A DNA stretch of 64,000 bases, taken from Lepus europaeus (lineage: Eukaryota; Chordata; Mammalia; Lagomorpha; Leporidae). A program made the translations under genes and the position numbers. How positions within the stretch are numbered: the first letter of the stretch is position 1; the number at the start of each line of letters is the position of its first letter. Under the pieces are notes generated by a model that saw nothing but the letters and a program-made list of their open reading frames with translations, was not told where the DNA came from and did no database searches. Below, piece by piece: positions 11,910 through 23,074 of this stretch. The stretch is from the NCBI RefSeq assembly GCF_033115175.1, contig NC_084827.1, forward strand, positions 56,667,201 through 56,731,200, in the 5' to 3' direction.

Positions 11910-13004
11910 TAGATTCAAAGAAATATCTCATCTTTTCACAAATTTTAAATACATCTTATTTAAAACCATAGAGTTGTGGATATAACTTACTGAAAAGCCT
12001 CCCCTATAACCTAATGGGAAAGGCCCATCTTTATTGTCAGATTCTTTATCCTGATAGGATTTACTTTCTCCAGAAGATGTCTAACTTGACATTTCTGTTC
12101 AGATGAACATAGGCGTTTTCATGACAAAGATACACTTCTGACATCCAGTTCCAAGATATATAGATAAGGCAAAGATCCAGGCCAGGAGTTTGTCATCTTG
12201 ATGAAATGAAGCACATAGCACAGAGTAGTTCTTACCAAAGCTTTCTTTGTGCTGCTTTGACTGTATTCTCATTCAGGAGCAATGCATTCTTTGACAACAG
12301 TCAAGAAAGGGAACAGGCAGGACTCTGAATCAATAACAAATCATCACCCCCACTGTTTTATCCTGTGCTTTCTTAATTTAGAGCATCCTCATATAGTCCA
12401 AGGCATGTTTTTTTCTTCTGTCACTCCTCATGCATTTGCTTGGAGGCCTGATGTTTCTACACCCAGGTGCACTGCACTAAAGTAAGACTCAGCATGTGTT
12501 ATCTTTGTTAAGCTGGAGAAGGGTAATTGTAAGGGAGAAGCAGCGTGGCAACATACATCAGCAGCAGGGGAGTCCTCTGATCAGCTTGAGGAAAGAGAAC
12601 ATATGGAAGAAGACACACCAGACATTGCTTCCTTGAAGTTTTCCTTTTAAGTCTTCCTCTTGGAAAATCTTCAGGTGCCCCAATGGTACATGTCAAGAGG
12701 ACATATTCCTAGTCCATGGCACAAGAGAACAGCTAAAACCAGAGGAGTCGACCTGAAATAGTGGTAGTGGAAGCTTCCCTTTATCTTGGGGAGAAAGGCA
12801 GTAAAGAGGTGAACTGAATATTTACTCAAAATTAATGAAGTTATTTTGAGAAAGACCAAATTCTAAAATGGAAGACATTAAGTCATGCTTCATTGACAGC
12901 CATGGAAATGCATTGTGTGCATATGAGCACATTAAGTCAGGTTTTATTTCTGCATATTCAAGTCATGGGCAAAATTATCCCCATTATAGTACAGATTAGA
13001 AATG

Positions 13005-13446
13005 AATGGGAGGGAGTGGCAAGATGGCGGAATAGGAAGGGAGCACACTGATAGTTCGGGAAGACACAGGTTAATAAAAGTGGAGATACTGCAGGGTCAA
13101 GGAAGAGTAGGGGATGAAACAGCAGAGGAAACTCTTCTGGAACTAGTGATTCACAGTGGACCTGCGTGGAGAGCGTGGGAGCCCAAGTTCGGGACACCAG
13201 CGGCAGACTCAACACACCAGCACTGGAACGCGAGGTGAGCCGAACCTCAATAGCCCAAGACAGCAGCGGGCAAGCGGAAAGAGGAGACCAGTGGGAATGA
13301 GGCTTGAAACTCCGTGGGGAAAAGTCCACCAGGCTAACCAAAAGACAGAGAGGAAAAAAAAAAGTGACCGATACGGACACGAGCCTCTCTCTCTCCGCTC
13401 ACCCCCCAAAGGCTAGTAAGACAAAGAGCAGGCGCCATTTTGGACC
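13005..13446 (+). mobile_element. L1 5'UTR fragment (about first 440 bp)
   Basis: Nearly identical to 44898-45337 in this window, starting ggagggagtggcaagatggc against gggagcggcaagatggcg and ending at caggcgccattttggac. It is an isolated 5' end without ORF1, so it did not arise by ordinary 5' truncation, which keeps the 3' end. Seen directly by comparison of the two copies. Confidence 0.9.
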
Positions 13447-13464
13447 GGGAATAAGCCATATTCT
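13447..13464. repeat. 18-bp direct repeat, right copy (candidate TSD)
   Basis: Exact repeat of 11651-11668, abutting the last L1 5'UTR base within one nucleotide. Confidence 0.7.
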
Positions 13465-13674
13465 GAGTCTTAAATAAAACTGCAACAAACTTTCAAGAAT
13501 GATGTTCTGGTGCGCAGTTGCACAGTTGTATAACTGTAGGTAGTGGCAAAGTACTGCCTATTTTTTTCACATCCACAAAAAAGAATTTTAAATGTTTCAC
13601 TATAAAGAAATGATACAATTTTGAGGAGATAAATATGTTTACCTTTATTTGAGTATTTCACTATATTTATGTGT

Positions 13675-13698
13675 GTATATATATATATATATATATAC
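13675..13698. repeat. (TA)n microsatellite
   Basis: Simple alternating tract within a TA-rich neighbourhood (13670-13750). Confidence 0.9.
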
Positions 13699-13904
13699 AT
13701 TGATGTATATATAGATGCATCACATGACACAACAGACATACATATATAATTTTTACATATTAGTTAAAAAAGAAAATAACTGAAATTGTATACAGCATAG
13801 TCTCTATACAATTTAATTCCCAATGCATCAGAGAAATTAAACTAGAAGTAAAAAGCATAAAAATAATGAGATTCTCCAAAAATTAAAAAAAATTAAAACC
13901 ACAC

Positions 13905-14010
13905 TTTAAAAATTGTTTTTATTCATACAAGGTGAACAAATTTCATGTATGTCATATATACAGATTGAAGAACATAGTAATACTTCTCTCCCTAGCTTCT
14001 CCCCTTTCTT
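13905..14010 (-). mobile_element. Older rabbit L1 3' end, antisense
   Basis: Contains gaacaaatttcatgtatgtc and gaagaacatagtaatacttc, almost the same as 29560-29630. I recognise this as the antisense 3' end of an older lagomorph L1 subfamily; the assignment is from memory. Confidence 0.5.
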
Positions 14011-14035
14011 TCTTCCTCTGCTTTCCTATCACATC

Positions 14036-14123
14036 CTCAGGGAACTGGGTTGGAAGTGGAGCAACCTGGACTTGAACCAGTACCCATATAAGATGATGGT
14101 ATGGCAGGCAGCAGTGTAACTTG
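14036..14123 (-). mobile_element. C SINE fragment
   Basis: Short minus-strand remnant: gggaactgggttggaagtgg, ctggacttgaaccagtaccc, ggcaggcagcagtgtaac. Only the head half remains. Confidence 0.6.
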
Positions 14124-15694
14124 TGAGAAAGATTTACAACACTAAATGCATACACTGGGAATGAGGAAAAGTCTTAAATCACTGTTATCTGCTCTCTCAA
14201 GAATATGGAAAGAGCAGTGGAAAAAACCCAGAGCACAAAAGAATGAAATTTTAAAGATAAAATTAGAAATTAATAAAATTAAAATTGGATAGAGAAAATC
14301 AACAAGACAGAGTTGTTTATTGAAAAAAAATCAGTAAACTTGACAATCTTTTACTAAACTCAAAAGAAAGGGAGGGGGAAAGGAGTGAGGGAGAGACAGA
14401 GTGAGAAAGCAGAAAGTGTTGATATCAGGCATGAGAAGAGGGATCACAATCTCTAATTACACTTAGTACATCAAAAGGACTATAAAAAAAAAACCAAGAC
14501 TAATTCTACCGATGTAAGTTAAACATCTTAGATGAAATGGAGCAAATCTTCCAAAAATATGAGCTACCCCAATGCATCCAATATGAAATAGTTAATTTTA
14601 ATAGCAGTACAATTATAGAATAAATTGAATTTGTAGTGAAGAAATTTTAAATTCCTACTTGAGAGAGTTCAACATTGGAAACTTGATCACTACTAATCAC
14701 CACATTAATAAACTACTACAAAACCAAAAATCATATGGCATAATGAATCAGTCTACAAAATATTTGGATACCAGTACATTTTTTTTTCAATCTCAGAAAA
14801 AGGAATTAGGGAGGAAACAGCCTCAATTTTTCATAAGGAGCTTCTAAAAATCCTTCAGCTAACATTCTACTGTGCAGTGAAAGACTGACTGCCTCTTTGG
14901 GAAACATGGCAAAGATGTTAAATGGTGAGGACTCTTTTATAACAAAATGCAAGAAGCCCTTGGTAGAACAGTAAAATTAAGAAAACAGGGCAAAAATAAA
15001 TACACAAAATTACCTCTCATAGCACATGATATTACTGTCTAAATAGAAAACTCCACTGTATTTACAAAACAACTTCTAGAACTAATCTATGAGTTCAGCA
15101 AGGTTGCAGAATACAAGATAAATATACAAAAATAAGTACTATTTCTATATACTGACAATGAACATTTGCATGTAGAACAGTCACTAAAAGGAAGAAAATA
15201 TATGGGTACAAATCTATCTAGTTAATTACAACACACTGATGACAGAAATAAAATAATATATTAATAAATGGAGAAACATATTTATAGATGGGACATTCCA
15301 GCACAGTCAATATTTTTTAAGTATACACAATTAAATTACTATTGAAATATCAACAAAGATTTGATAGAAATAGGCAATATTTTATAAGGTTTATGCTAAG
15401 TGTTAAAATAATTAGAACATCTAAAACAAATTTTTGATAGAAGAGTAAAGAGTTAAGGTATACATTACATGACTTACTGCACAGTTATAGCAACCAAGAT
15501 GTTGTCTGGGTGCAGGGAGAGACACATATATCACTGAAACAGGGAGCTTAAAATACATTCTTACAAATACGGCAATGGGTGTTTGGCAATACCTCAAAAC
15601 CAATTCATTTGCAGAAGGTTGTTGGAACTGTTAGATGTTCTGTTAGACTGTTAGACATAGAAAAAATTGTTTGACCTATATTTGTAAAACCATC

Positions 15695-15963
15695 AAAAAT
15701 TAGCTGGGGCCGGAGCTGTGGCGCAGTGGGTTAACACCCTGGCCTGAAGTGCCGGCATCCCATATGGGTGCTGGTTCAAGACCCGGCTGCTCCACTTTCT
15801 ATCCGGTTCTCTGCCATGGTCCGGGATAGCAGTAGAAGATGGCCCAAGTGCTTGGGCCCCTGCACCCACATGGGAGACTTGGAATAAGCTCCTGGCTCCT
15901 GGCTTCAGATCGACGCAACTCCAGCCATTGTGGCCATTTGGGGAGTGAACCATCTGATGGAAG

Positions 15964-16009
<46 letters not shown>

Positions 16010-16078
16010 CTCCTCTCTGTTTAACTCTGACTTTCAAATAAATAAATAAATAAATAAATTTTTTTAAAAAATTAGCTG
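15695..16078 (+). mobile_element. C SINE with 12-bp TSD
   Basis: Head ggggccggagctgtggcgca at 15707, B-box-like ggttcaagacccg, a (CT)n tract near 15964-16005 and an (AAAT)n tail. Flanked by aaaaattagctg at 15695-15706 and 16067-16078. A near-complete copy in the ancient L1. Confidence 0.93.
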
Positions 16079-16558
16079 AAAATGAATCATGCACTAAAAC
16101 ATAAAGTGTACATATGTACAAATTTTAGGAAAAAGAATAAAATATTGGAATTTACAACTAAGAATAATTCTTAAATTTGGTGTCCATAAGCATAACTTAT
16201 TAAAGGTAACTATGATAATATAGACTTCATCAAAATTAAAAATTTAAAAAAATATTGTTCTGTTCAAGACCATGTTAAGAAAAGAAAAGACAAGCTTCAG
16301 ACTGGGAAAAAATATTGGCAAAGCATATATTCAACAAAGGACTAACAAACTCCTTAAAAATCAGCAGTATACAAATAAAAAACCCAATCAATGTTGGGAA
16401 ATTCATCAGTGGATATTTTATCAAGAAAAAAAAATATATATATGGTAAACAAGCACATATGAAGATGTCCAACATCATTCTCCATTATGGGAATGCAAAC
16501 TTAACACTTTGGGATAAGACTAATACCAATAAAAATGGGTAAAATAGAAAATAATAGT

Positions 16559-16891
16559 GGCCAGCGCCGCGGCTCACTAGGCTAATCCTCCGCCTGCGGC
16601 GCTGGCACACCGGGTTCTAGTTCCTGTCGGGGTGCCGGATTCTGTCCCAGTTGCTCCTCTTCCAGTCCAGCTCTCTGCTGTAGCCTGGGAGGGCAGTGGA
16701 GGATGGCCCAAGTGCTTGGGCCCTGCACCCGCATGGGAGACCAGGAGAAGCACCTGGCTCCTGCCTTCAGATCAGTGTGGTGCACCCGCTGCAGCGGCCA
16801 TTGGGGAGTGAACCAACTGAAAAAGGAAGACCTTTCTCTCTGTCTCTCTCTCTCACTGTCCATTTTGCCTGTCCAAAAAAAAAAAAAAAAT
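16559..16891 (+). mobile_element. C SINE, young
   Basis: Full head ggccagcgccgcggctcact, B box gggttctagttcc, body gatggcccaagtgcttgggc, CT tail and poly(A). Candidate TSD is ataatagtgg before and atactagtgg after, one mismatch. Confidence 0.93.
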
Positions 16892-17278
16892 ACTAGTGGT
16901 ATGCAATGCTGTTGAAGGTGCAGTTAAGCTGGATCACACATACCTCAATGGATAGAACATAAAGTGCTTATTTACACTGGAGAAGCATTTCCTGATGCCT
17001 TGAAAAGCCAAAGATGTCATTATTATACAATTCAGCAGCTGTGTTAGATGAATTAAAACTTATATTCACAGAAAAACTGGAACACTAAATAGAAGCTTTG
17101 TGTATTATAACTCAAACCTGCCAACAACTCAAATGCCTTTCCTTGAGTGAGTGGCTAAGCAGAGTGTGGCATACACATCCCATGGGATAAGACTCACAAT
17201 AACAGGGAACACAGTCTTAGTATATGAAGCTACCTTGATGAATCTCCCGAGAATTATGTTGAACTGCAAAAAGCCCAC

Positions 17279-17528
17279 CCTGACATTGTGGCACATCAGG
17301 TTAAGCTGCCACCTGTGAAGACAGCATCCCATATCAGAGCACCAGTTCAAGTCGTGGCTGCTCTGCTTCTGATACAGCTCCCTGCTACTGTGCCTAGGAA
17401 AGCAACAGAAATGGCTCAAGTGCTTCAACCCCTGCTACCCATGTGGGAGACCAGGCTGTTCCTGGCTTTAGCTTGCCCCAGACCTTGCTGTTGGGGCCAT
17501 TCAAGGAGTGAACCAGGAGGTGATGATT

Positions 17529-17562
<34 letters not shown>

Positions 17563-17675
17563 CTCACTCTCGCTCTCTCGCTCTCTCTCCAGCCCCCCCC
17601 CCCATCTGTCTTTCTTTCTCTGGTTTTCCCTCACCCGTTGTTCTGTCTTTTAAATAAATAAATCTTTAAAAAAGG
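17279..17675 (+). mobile_element. C SINE, older, with long CT tract
   Basis: Plus-strand head tgacattgtggcacatcagg, body atggctcaagtgcttcaacc, a long CT/CG microsatellite at about 17529-17590 followed by C9, and the tail aaataaataaatctttaaa. Confidence 0.85.
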
Positions 17676-17941
17676 GCTTATCTCAAAAGCATATTTGAGG
17701 AATGATTTAATTTATATAACATTCTTGAAATGACAAAATTAGTTAAAAATGACCAAATTATTAATATGGACAACAGGTTGGTGAGACAAAGGAGGAGGTA
17801 GGAGCAACATGGAGAGGGAGTGGTTATAAAAGGGTTGTGGTGATCGAAATGCTCCCTCTCTTAGGCGTGTGAATATTGATAGATTATGCAATACTGTGTT
17901 ATAATTTTCCAAGAATTTTCCATGCGAGAACTCACCAATGG

Positions 17942-18271
17942 AAAAAGTATCAGGGTCGGTGCCGCGGCTCAATAGCAGCGCCGGCACACCGGGTTCTAGT
18001 CCCGGTTGGGGCACCGGATTCTGTCCTGGTTGCCCCTCTTCCAGGCCAGCTCTCTGCTGTGGCCCGGGAAGACAGTGGAGGATGGCCCAAGTCCTTGGGT
18101 GCCTGCACCTGTGTGGGAGACCAGGAAGAAGCACCTGGCTCCTGGCTTCGGATCAGTGCGGTGCGCCGGCTGCGGTGCTCCGGCCGCGGTGGCCATTGGA
18201 GGGTGAACCAACGGCAAAGGAAGACCTTTCTCTCTGTCTCTCTCTCCTCTCTCACTGTCCACTCTGCCTGT

Positions 18272-18312
<41 letters not shown>

Positions 18313-18328
18313 AAAAAAAGTATCAGGG
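17942..18328 (+). mobile_element. C SINE with 14-bp TSD and 38-base poly(A)
   Basis: Flanked by aaaaagtatcaggg at 17942-17955 and 18315-18328. The A box ggctcaatag and B box gggttctagtccc are present, but about 18 bases between them are missing compared with the other young copies. Tail: 38 A, one G, then more A. The long pure tail suggests recent insertion. Confidence 0.95.
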
Positions 18329-18850
18329 CTCTCTGAATTGTTTCTTACAATTAATGTGAATTTATAATTATCTCAACATTTGAAATACTTAACTTAAAAA
18401 ACTACATGTATTTGGCAAAGAATTCTTTCTAAGTGTTAAAAATCATATGCAATAAAAAGAAATTGCTAGCAATTTATAGTAGAATATACAGCATACTTTG
18501 AAAAACTGCAAAACAGCTTATCCCAATGACCAATAGATATGTGAGGAAAATATTCCACTTCATTTTTTAACCAAAGGAATTTAAAATAAAACAACCATGC
18601 TATCCTTGTTCACACTTTTTAGAAAAAGCAAAATAAAAAAGACTCATAGTACCAAGTGTTTAAGTAGTGCCAGCAGGACTCTCATAAATTGCTTGTAGAG
18701 TACAATGAGTGAAACAACTGTTCACAATCTCTACTAAAGCAGAATATACACACACAAAATAGCTCAGCAATTCCATTCCTAAGAATTTGTCAAATGGGAA
18801 TGAGTACATATATTCAATCTGCACAATAGTGTGCCTAACAGTGTTAGGCA
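18329..18850 (+). mobile_element. Ancient L1 ORF2 C-terminal fragment, sense
   Basis: Words typical of the 3' part of L1 ORF2: 'tgaccaatagatatgtgagg', 'aaataaaacaaccatgctat', 'aggactctcataaattgctt' and 'gctcagcaattccattccta'. No open frame. Confidence 0.6.
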
Positions 18851-19027
18851 ATAGCTCCTAAAAACAACGATGCCAATTCATATCCACAGTGCAGTAAGTA
18901 AATTATTAGTCATTGGGCAGAACAGATCCAACTTTGAGAATATAGGATCTACAGTTATAGGGAACAATCTCCATGCATCACACAAATATGGCTACCAGGA
19001 AAGAAAGGCAAAGCAAAAGGTGGTGAA

Positions 19028-19322
19028 TTATAGACAGAATTGTTTCTATGATAAAGTCTAAATTCCTGGTACCTCATAGTGTGATTATACCTTGAGAAAG
19101 CATCATAAAAGAGACAATTAATTAAGTTATAATGAGGTCATTAGGAGAACATTACTGCAACTTGGTGTCCTTAGGAGCGGAGAGCATTGGAACACAAACA
19201 GAAGACCATAGGAAGATTAGGAAAAAGGTGGCCATGCACAGCCAAACAGAGCAGTCTCAGCTATAACCCTACAAACTCCTTGGTCGTGGACTTCTAGCCT
19301 TGGAATTGTGAAAAAAAATGAA
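19028..19322 (+). mobile_element. MLT1-like MaLR LTR, partial
   Basis: Sense order of MLT1-type words: 'tataatgaggtcattaggag', 'aacttggtgtccttaggag', 'cttctagccttggaattgtg'. The 5' end is decayed. ERVL-MaLR family, old. Confidence 0.6.
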
Positions 19323-19332
19323 TTTGTTGTTT

Positions 19333-19619
19333 ATTTTTTTAGAACTATGCTCTTATTTGAGAGAGAGAGGGAGAAAGAAACTTCCATCTACTGGTTCACT
19401 CCCCACTTCCCAAATTCCTGCAAAAGCCAGGGCTGATCCAAGAGCCAGGAACTCTATCCAAGTCCCCTAAAGAGATGGCAGGGACTCAGGTATTTGTACT
19501 AACTTCGGGTGCCTTCTCAGGCACGTTAGGAAGCATTATCAGAAGTTCAGTATACAAGACTTGAACTGGCACTCCATTGCATGTGGTGATTTAACCTGCT
19601 GTATGATTGTGCTGGTCCC
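19333..19619 (-). mobile_element. C SINE, old copy
   Basis: Minus-strand: cttatttgagagagagaggg, ctggttcactccccacttcc, ggcactccattgcatgtggt and the end gctggtccc. Confidence 0.75.
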
Positions 19620-19875
19620 ATTATTTCTTTATTATAAGACCTCTAGAAAAATAACATAAATATGCACATATGTATGTTTATAAAGGCTAATTAAACTACT
19701 TTAGGTTGCTATTGTTCAGAATAGCAATTACTCTTGGAGAATAATTAAGGAAGGGATATACTGGCCATCTTCTGGACTGTGGCTAGCTTTCTGCTTCTTG
19801 ACCTGGGTGCTACCTAAGCAAAGCTGATGAAAGTTTCTTACCCTGTGTACTTAGAGTATGCACATTATTCAGCAT

Positions 19876-19975
19876 ATATATATATATATATGTACATGTC
19901 ATATATAGACATACAATCTATATATGTGTATACATATATGTGCAATATACATGTATATGTATATATAGATGTAAT
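19876..19975. repeat. Imperfect TA/TG microsatellite
   Basis: Cycles of tatata with interspersed tgtaca and catatg units. Confidence 0.8.
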
Positions 19976-21131
19976 TTCAGGAATTTAAAAAAATTATTAT
20001 AGATGCAGGATTATTGGAACGAATTATCAAAGTGACTTTGGAAACAAGCGATATTATCCACAGTACTTGAATTTGAGGATACTGGTTTTACATCATCAGT
20101 TCTGAATAGAGATGTGACCACGTATTATCTTTCAGAGAACTTGTGTGGTGATGACAGCTGATCTCTTCATACTTGACTGACATCATTTAGTTGGATGTAT
20201 GGAAAGAAGTGTGTGTGTGACGGTGGAGGGAGATGGAGAATGTGTAAATGTTGCTTGCTGGCTGTAGAGCCTGTCTCATTCTCCATTCCCTGTGAAGGGC
20301 TTGAAGACAGCCCCAGCTCTCTGGTTGGCAAAGCTCCAGAGTTGATCATTCTCTCTGCCCTCTGCTTGTAGTCCTGACTCCTGTAACTTAGCCTCTTCCA
20401 CCACCTCCTCCCCTCCTCCTCCTCTCCCTCCGAATTTCCAATTTTGTTATCAAGGGGTGTATACATTAAGGTTCTTAAAGTCAAGTAACTTAGTAGCAAT
20501 GTGTCTCGGGTCACAACTGGCCTTGGCGTGATCCACAGGGAACTCTCATGCAGTTCACTGCTTTCTTTTAAATGGTAACTTGTAAACAGCTCCATCATTC
20601 TGTGCTGGCTCTCCCTTTTTAGCACTGTGTATACCCCACAGTGCCTTCCATGCCATCTAATAAAACAAAACCCAGGGAGTTTTTGAGCAGAGTGGGCATC
20701 AGAGGAAGCTTTGAACATGGCAAGATAGGCAAAGTGTCATGTTGAATATGAGCTACCATTGTTCCTAGAGTTTTTAGAGACTGTTTCAGTTTTCTTGAAT
20801 AGCCATTTCTCCTTTCCTCTTTGTTCACCACCTTCAATCTATCTGCCACCAACATCTGTTATTTTTGGAGCATCATAACTCAGATATTACCTCTTCTTTT
20901 TTTTGCTATGGTCAGTATGTCAAGAATCCAACTTGGTCTTTTAGTTCTCTAAGAAGACAGTTTTTCTTCCATAACAGGGAAGGAAGCTATAAAAATATTC
21001 AAACAATGTTTGATATCACCACTACTAGCCTGATTCCTAGATTGTCTTTATTTTTTTGCCATTGGAATTGAGTAGCCAAAACTTTCAATGCTAATGACTT
21101 AATAAAAAGATATCTATTCTATCTACATGGA
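19976..21131. other. Unique DNA with a 183-codon open frame, unrecognised
   Basis: The minus strand is open for 183 codons at 20167-20718, the longest frame in the window outside the L1 ORF1. The predicted chain has an acidic run (GNSEGEEEEG) and histidine/proline stretches but no domain I know. No promoter, splice pattern or poly(A) context supports it. Base use looks like the surroundings, so chance is likely. Confidence 0.3.
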
Positions 21132-21304
21132 ACTTTTTTTAAAAAAAGATTTATATTTGAAAGACAGAGTTACAGAGAGAGAGAGGGATGGATGATGAGA
21201 GAGCTGGATTGGAAGTGGAGCAGTCAGGGCTCGAACTGGCACTCATATGGGATGCCAGTGTTGCAAGTGGCAGCTTTATTTGCTATACAACAATGCTTGC
21301 CCCT
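21132..21304 (-). mobile_element. C SINE, internally deleted
   Basis: Tail side aaaaaaagatttatatttgaaagacag jumps directly from the GA-rich part (gagagagagagggatgg) to agagctggattggaagtgg, so the middle third is missing. Ends atgcttgcccc. Confidence 0.75.
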
Positions 21305-22295
21305 CTAGTTAGACCTTTAATGAACTGTAGAGTTGTTGTGCTACAACACTTTCTCCAAAATCAGAGGTCTAGAACTAAGATAGCTTGAAGCATATTACGG
21401 GAAGGAATTAATGGACTAAAAAGGAAAGTGAGGTGTCTAACATCTACTGAGAACATACTGGAAAGAACTTGATAGGTCCTGTCCTCATTTCCATTTATGT
21501 ATAATTTAAAAAATATTTTAGTGATATTAGGATTTTAATAATTGTATGTTTTTTTTTACACTTAGCTTTAATCACCACTTTGTCTATACTTGAGAATTTT
21601 TCCAACTTCCCACCTTAAACAGCACCATGGTACCTGATGACTTTACCTTTTTCGTATAATAGCCTCCAAGGCTCAATGCCCTATCTGGTGTGGTTCCATC
21701 AGCAAGATCACCCCTCACATCAGAGAGCCTCCTTGTGAGAAATAGCGAATCTTTAATGTTTTTCATTATCTGCTTTCTCTCATTTAGTGAAGTTGCACAT
21801 CAATACTTCTAACTGCTTGGCCTTCCTTTCTCTTCTGAAATTTTAGCTCCTCTTCACTGTTTCATTGACTATTAAAAGAGTTTAAACCTCAGTTGACACT
21901 AATATAAAGGGATACACTTTATAACCTGTTCTAGGAGAAAACTTCCCCTTCTGTTAGTTTTATGTGCATCAAGTTGTCGTTAGTAGTATAATAGTGTTCT
22001 TCTTTAAAATTTGTTTACCATTTTATTTTATCCTCTTATTCTGGAAGGTTTTGGTGTATTTATTTGGCTTGTTGAGCTATGTAAGCCAATAATCAATTCA
22101 GAAAAAGGTATGTAAACAATAATGTTTCTAAGTACTTGCCCTACAAACATGCTGTTTGTTCTGCATTACAAATTGTATTTTGGCTCAGTTTAGAATGCTA
22201 AGCTAAATGCAGTTTCTTGCAGAAATTCAGACAGCATTTCATTAGTTTTCACATTGACTATCTCAGCGAGTTTTGACACTTCATCTACACATGCA
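21305..22295. other. Unique DNA, no gene seen
   Basis: AT-rich; no frame above 70 codons and no repeat that I can name. Confidence 0.4.
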
Positions 22296-22490
22296 TCATT
22301 ATTGGCTCACAAAATTGGGTCCCTGACACCCATGTGGGATATCTGGATTGAGTTCCCGGCTCTGGCTTCTGCCTGGTCCAGATCCAGATCTGGAAAGTCT
22401 CTCTCTCTCTTTCTTTTTTTTCTCTCTCTCCCTCTCTCTCATTTTTGCCTTTCAGAGAAGTTAAAATGAATATCAATAAAATTTTAAAAA
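22296..22490 (+). mobile_element. SINE fragment related to C family
   Basis: Plus-strand piece: acacccatgtgggatatctg, gagttcccggctctgg, CT tract, cctttcagagaagttaaaat. Head missing. Confidence 0.55.
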
Positions 22491-22570
22491 TAAAATGTTC
22501 AATTTTTACTCAATATGTTCTATACACAATGGAAATTTTCCATATAAGGATTTTTTGCTATTTAAAAATC

Positions 22571-23074
22571 TGTCCTTAATGTGTTGTCCAATGTGAAGTA
22601 ATGCTATAACTAGTACTGAAACAGTATTTTACACTTTGTGTTTCTGTGTGGTGCAAACTGATGAACTCTTAATATATACTAAATCGAACTTCTGCATTTA
22701 AAGAGAATCTTTTTTTTTTTTTTTTTTGACAGGCAGAGTGGACAGTGAGAGAGAGAGACAGAGAGAAAGGTTTTCTTTTTGCCGTTGGTTCACCCTCCAA
22801 TGGCCGCCGCGGTAGCATGTTGCGGCCGGCGCACCGTGCTGATCCGATGGCAGGAGCCAGGTGCTTCTCCTGGTCTCCCATGGGGTGCAGGGCCCAAGCA
22901 CTTGGGCCATCCTCCACTGCACTCCCTGGCCACAATTGAGAATCTTTATGTGAATGGAATGTGAGAGGGAGCGGGAGATGGGAGGGGTGCAAGTGGAAGG
23001 GAAGTTATAGGGGGGAAAGCCATTGTAATCCATAAACTGTACTTTGGAAATTTATATTTACTAAATTAAAAAAA
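22571..23074 (+). mobile_element. 5'-truncated rabbit L1 3' end
   Basis: Matches the 3' end of the full-length element at 48.9-49.2 kb: ctataactagtactgaaaca, tttcactttgtgtttct type text, then the G-rich stretch and gccattgtaatccataaact, and an A-rich end. Split by the SINE at 22712-22937. Confidence 0.9.
22703..22946 (-). mobile_element. C SINE nested in L1 3' end, 9-bp TSD
   Basis: gagaatctt at 22703-22711 and again at 22938-22946. Between them a minus-strand young C SINE: T run, tgacaggcagagtggacagt, aatggccgccgcggtagcat, ctgcactccctggccaca. The SINE is 5'-truncated, lacking the tRNA-like head. Confidence 0.93.

Larger units (their letters stand above)
11669..13446 (-). mobile_element. Candidate retrocopy beginning in antisense L1 5'UTR
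   Basis: Bounded by identical 18-bp repeats. On the minus strand the segment starts inside the antisense of an L1 5'UTR (13446 down to 13005), continues through about 1.1 kb of sequence I cannot assign (13004-11910), then a SINE. It ends with AATAAAT, about a dozen bases, and a poly(A) run (T run on the plus strand from 11669). Start, poly(A) signal, tail and TSD together fit L1-mediated retrotransposition of a transcript started antisense in an L1. Twin-priming of a rearranged L1 is the alternative. No open frame of note. Confidence 0.5.
13740..17955 (+). mobile_element. Ancient L1, ORF2 to 3'UTR, decayed and interrupted
   Basis: Sense-strand L1 words appear in ORF2 order: 'gagaaattaaactagaagt' (endonuclease end), 'atcaacaagacagagttg', 'ctagaactaatctatgagtt' and 'agcaaggttgcagaatacaa' (end of RT region), 'aactccttaaaaatcagcag' and 'agatgtccaacatcattctc' (C-terminal part), then a 3'UTR-like stretch at 16.9-17.9 kb. 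Full of stops; interrupted by at least three C SINEs and by fragments at 13.9-14.1 kb. No functional protein. Confidence 0.65.

Noticed and set aside
16600..16640. tRNA-like A and B boxes
   Set aside because: They belong to the C SINE head, which derives from a tRNA; there is no complete cloverleaf tRNA gene.
17876..18367. 163-codon frame
   Set aside because: Runs through a C SINE and its poly(A), ending in poly-lysine; not a gene.
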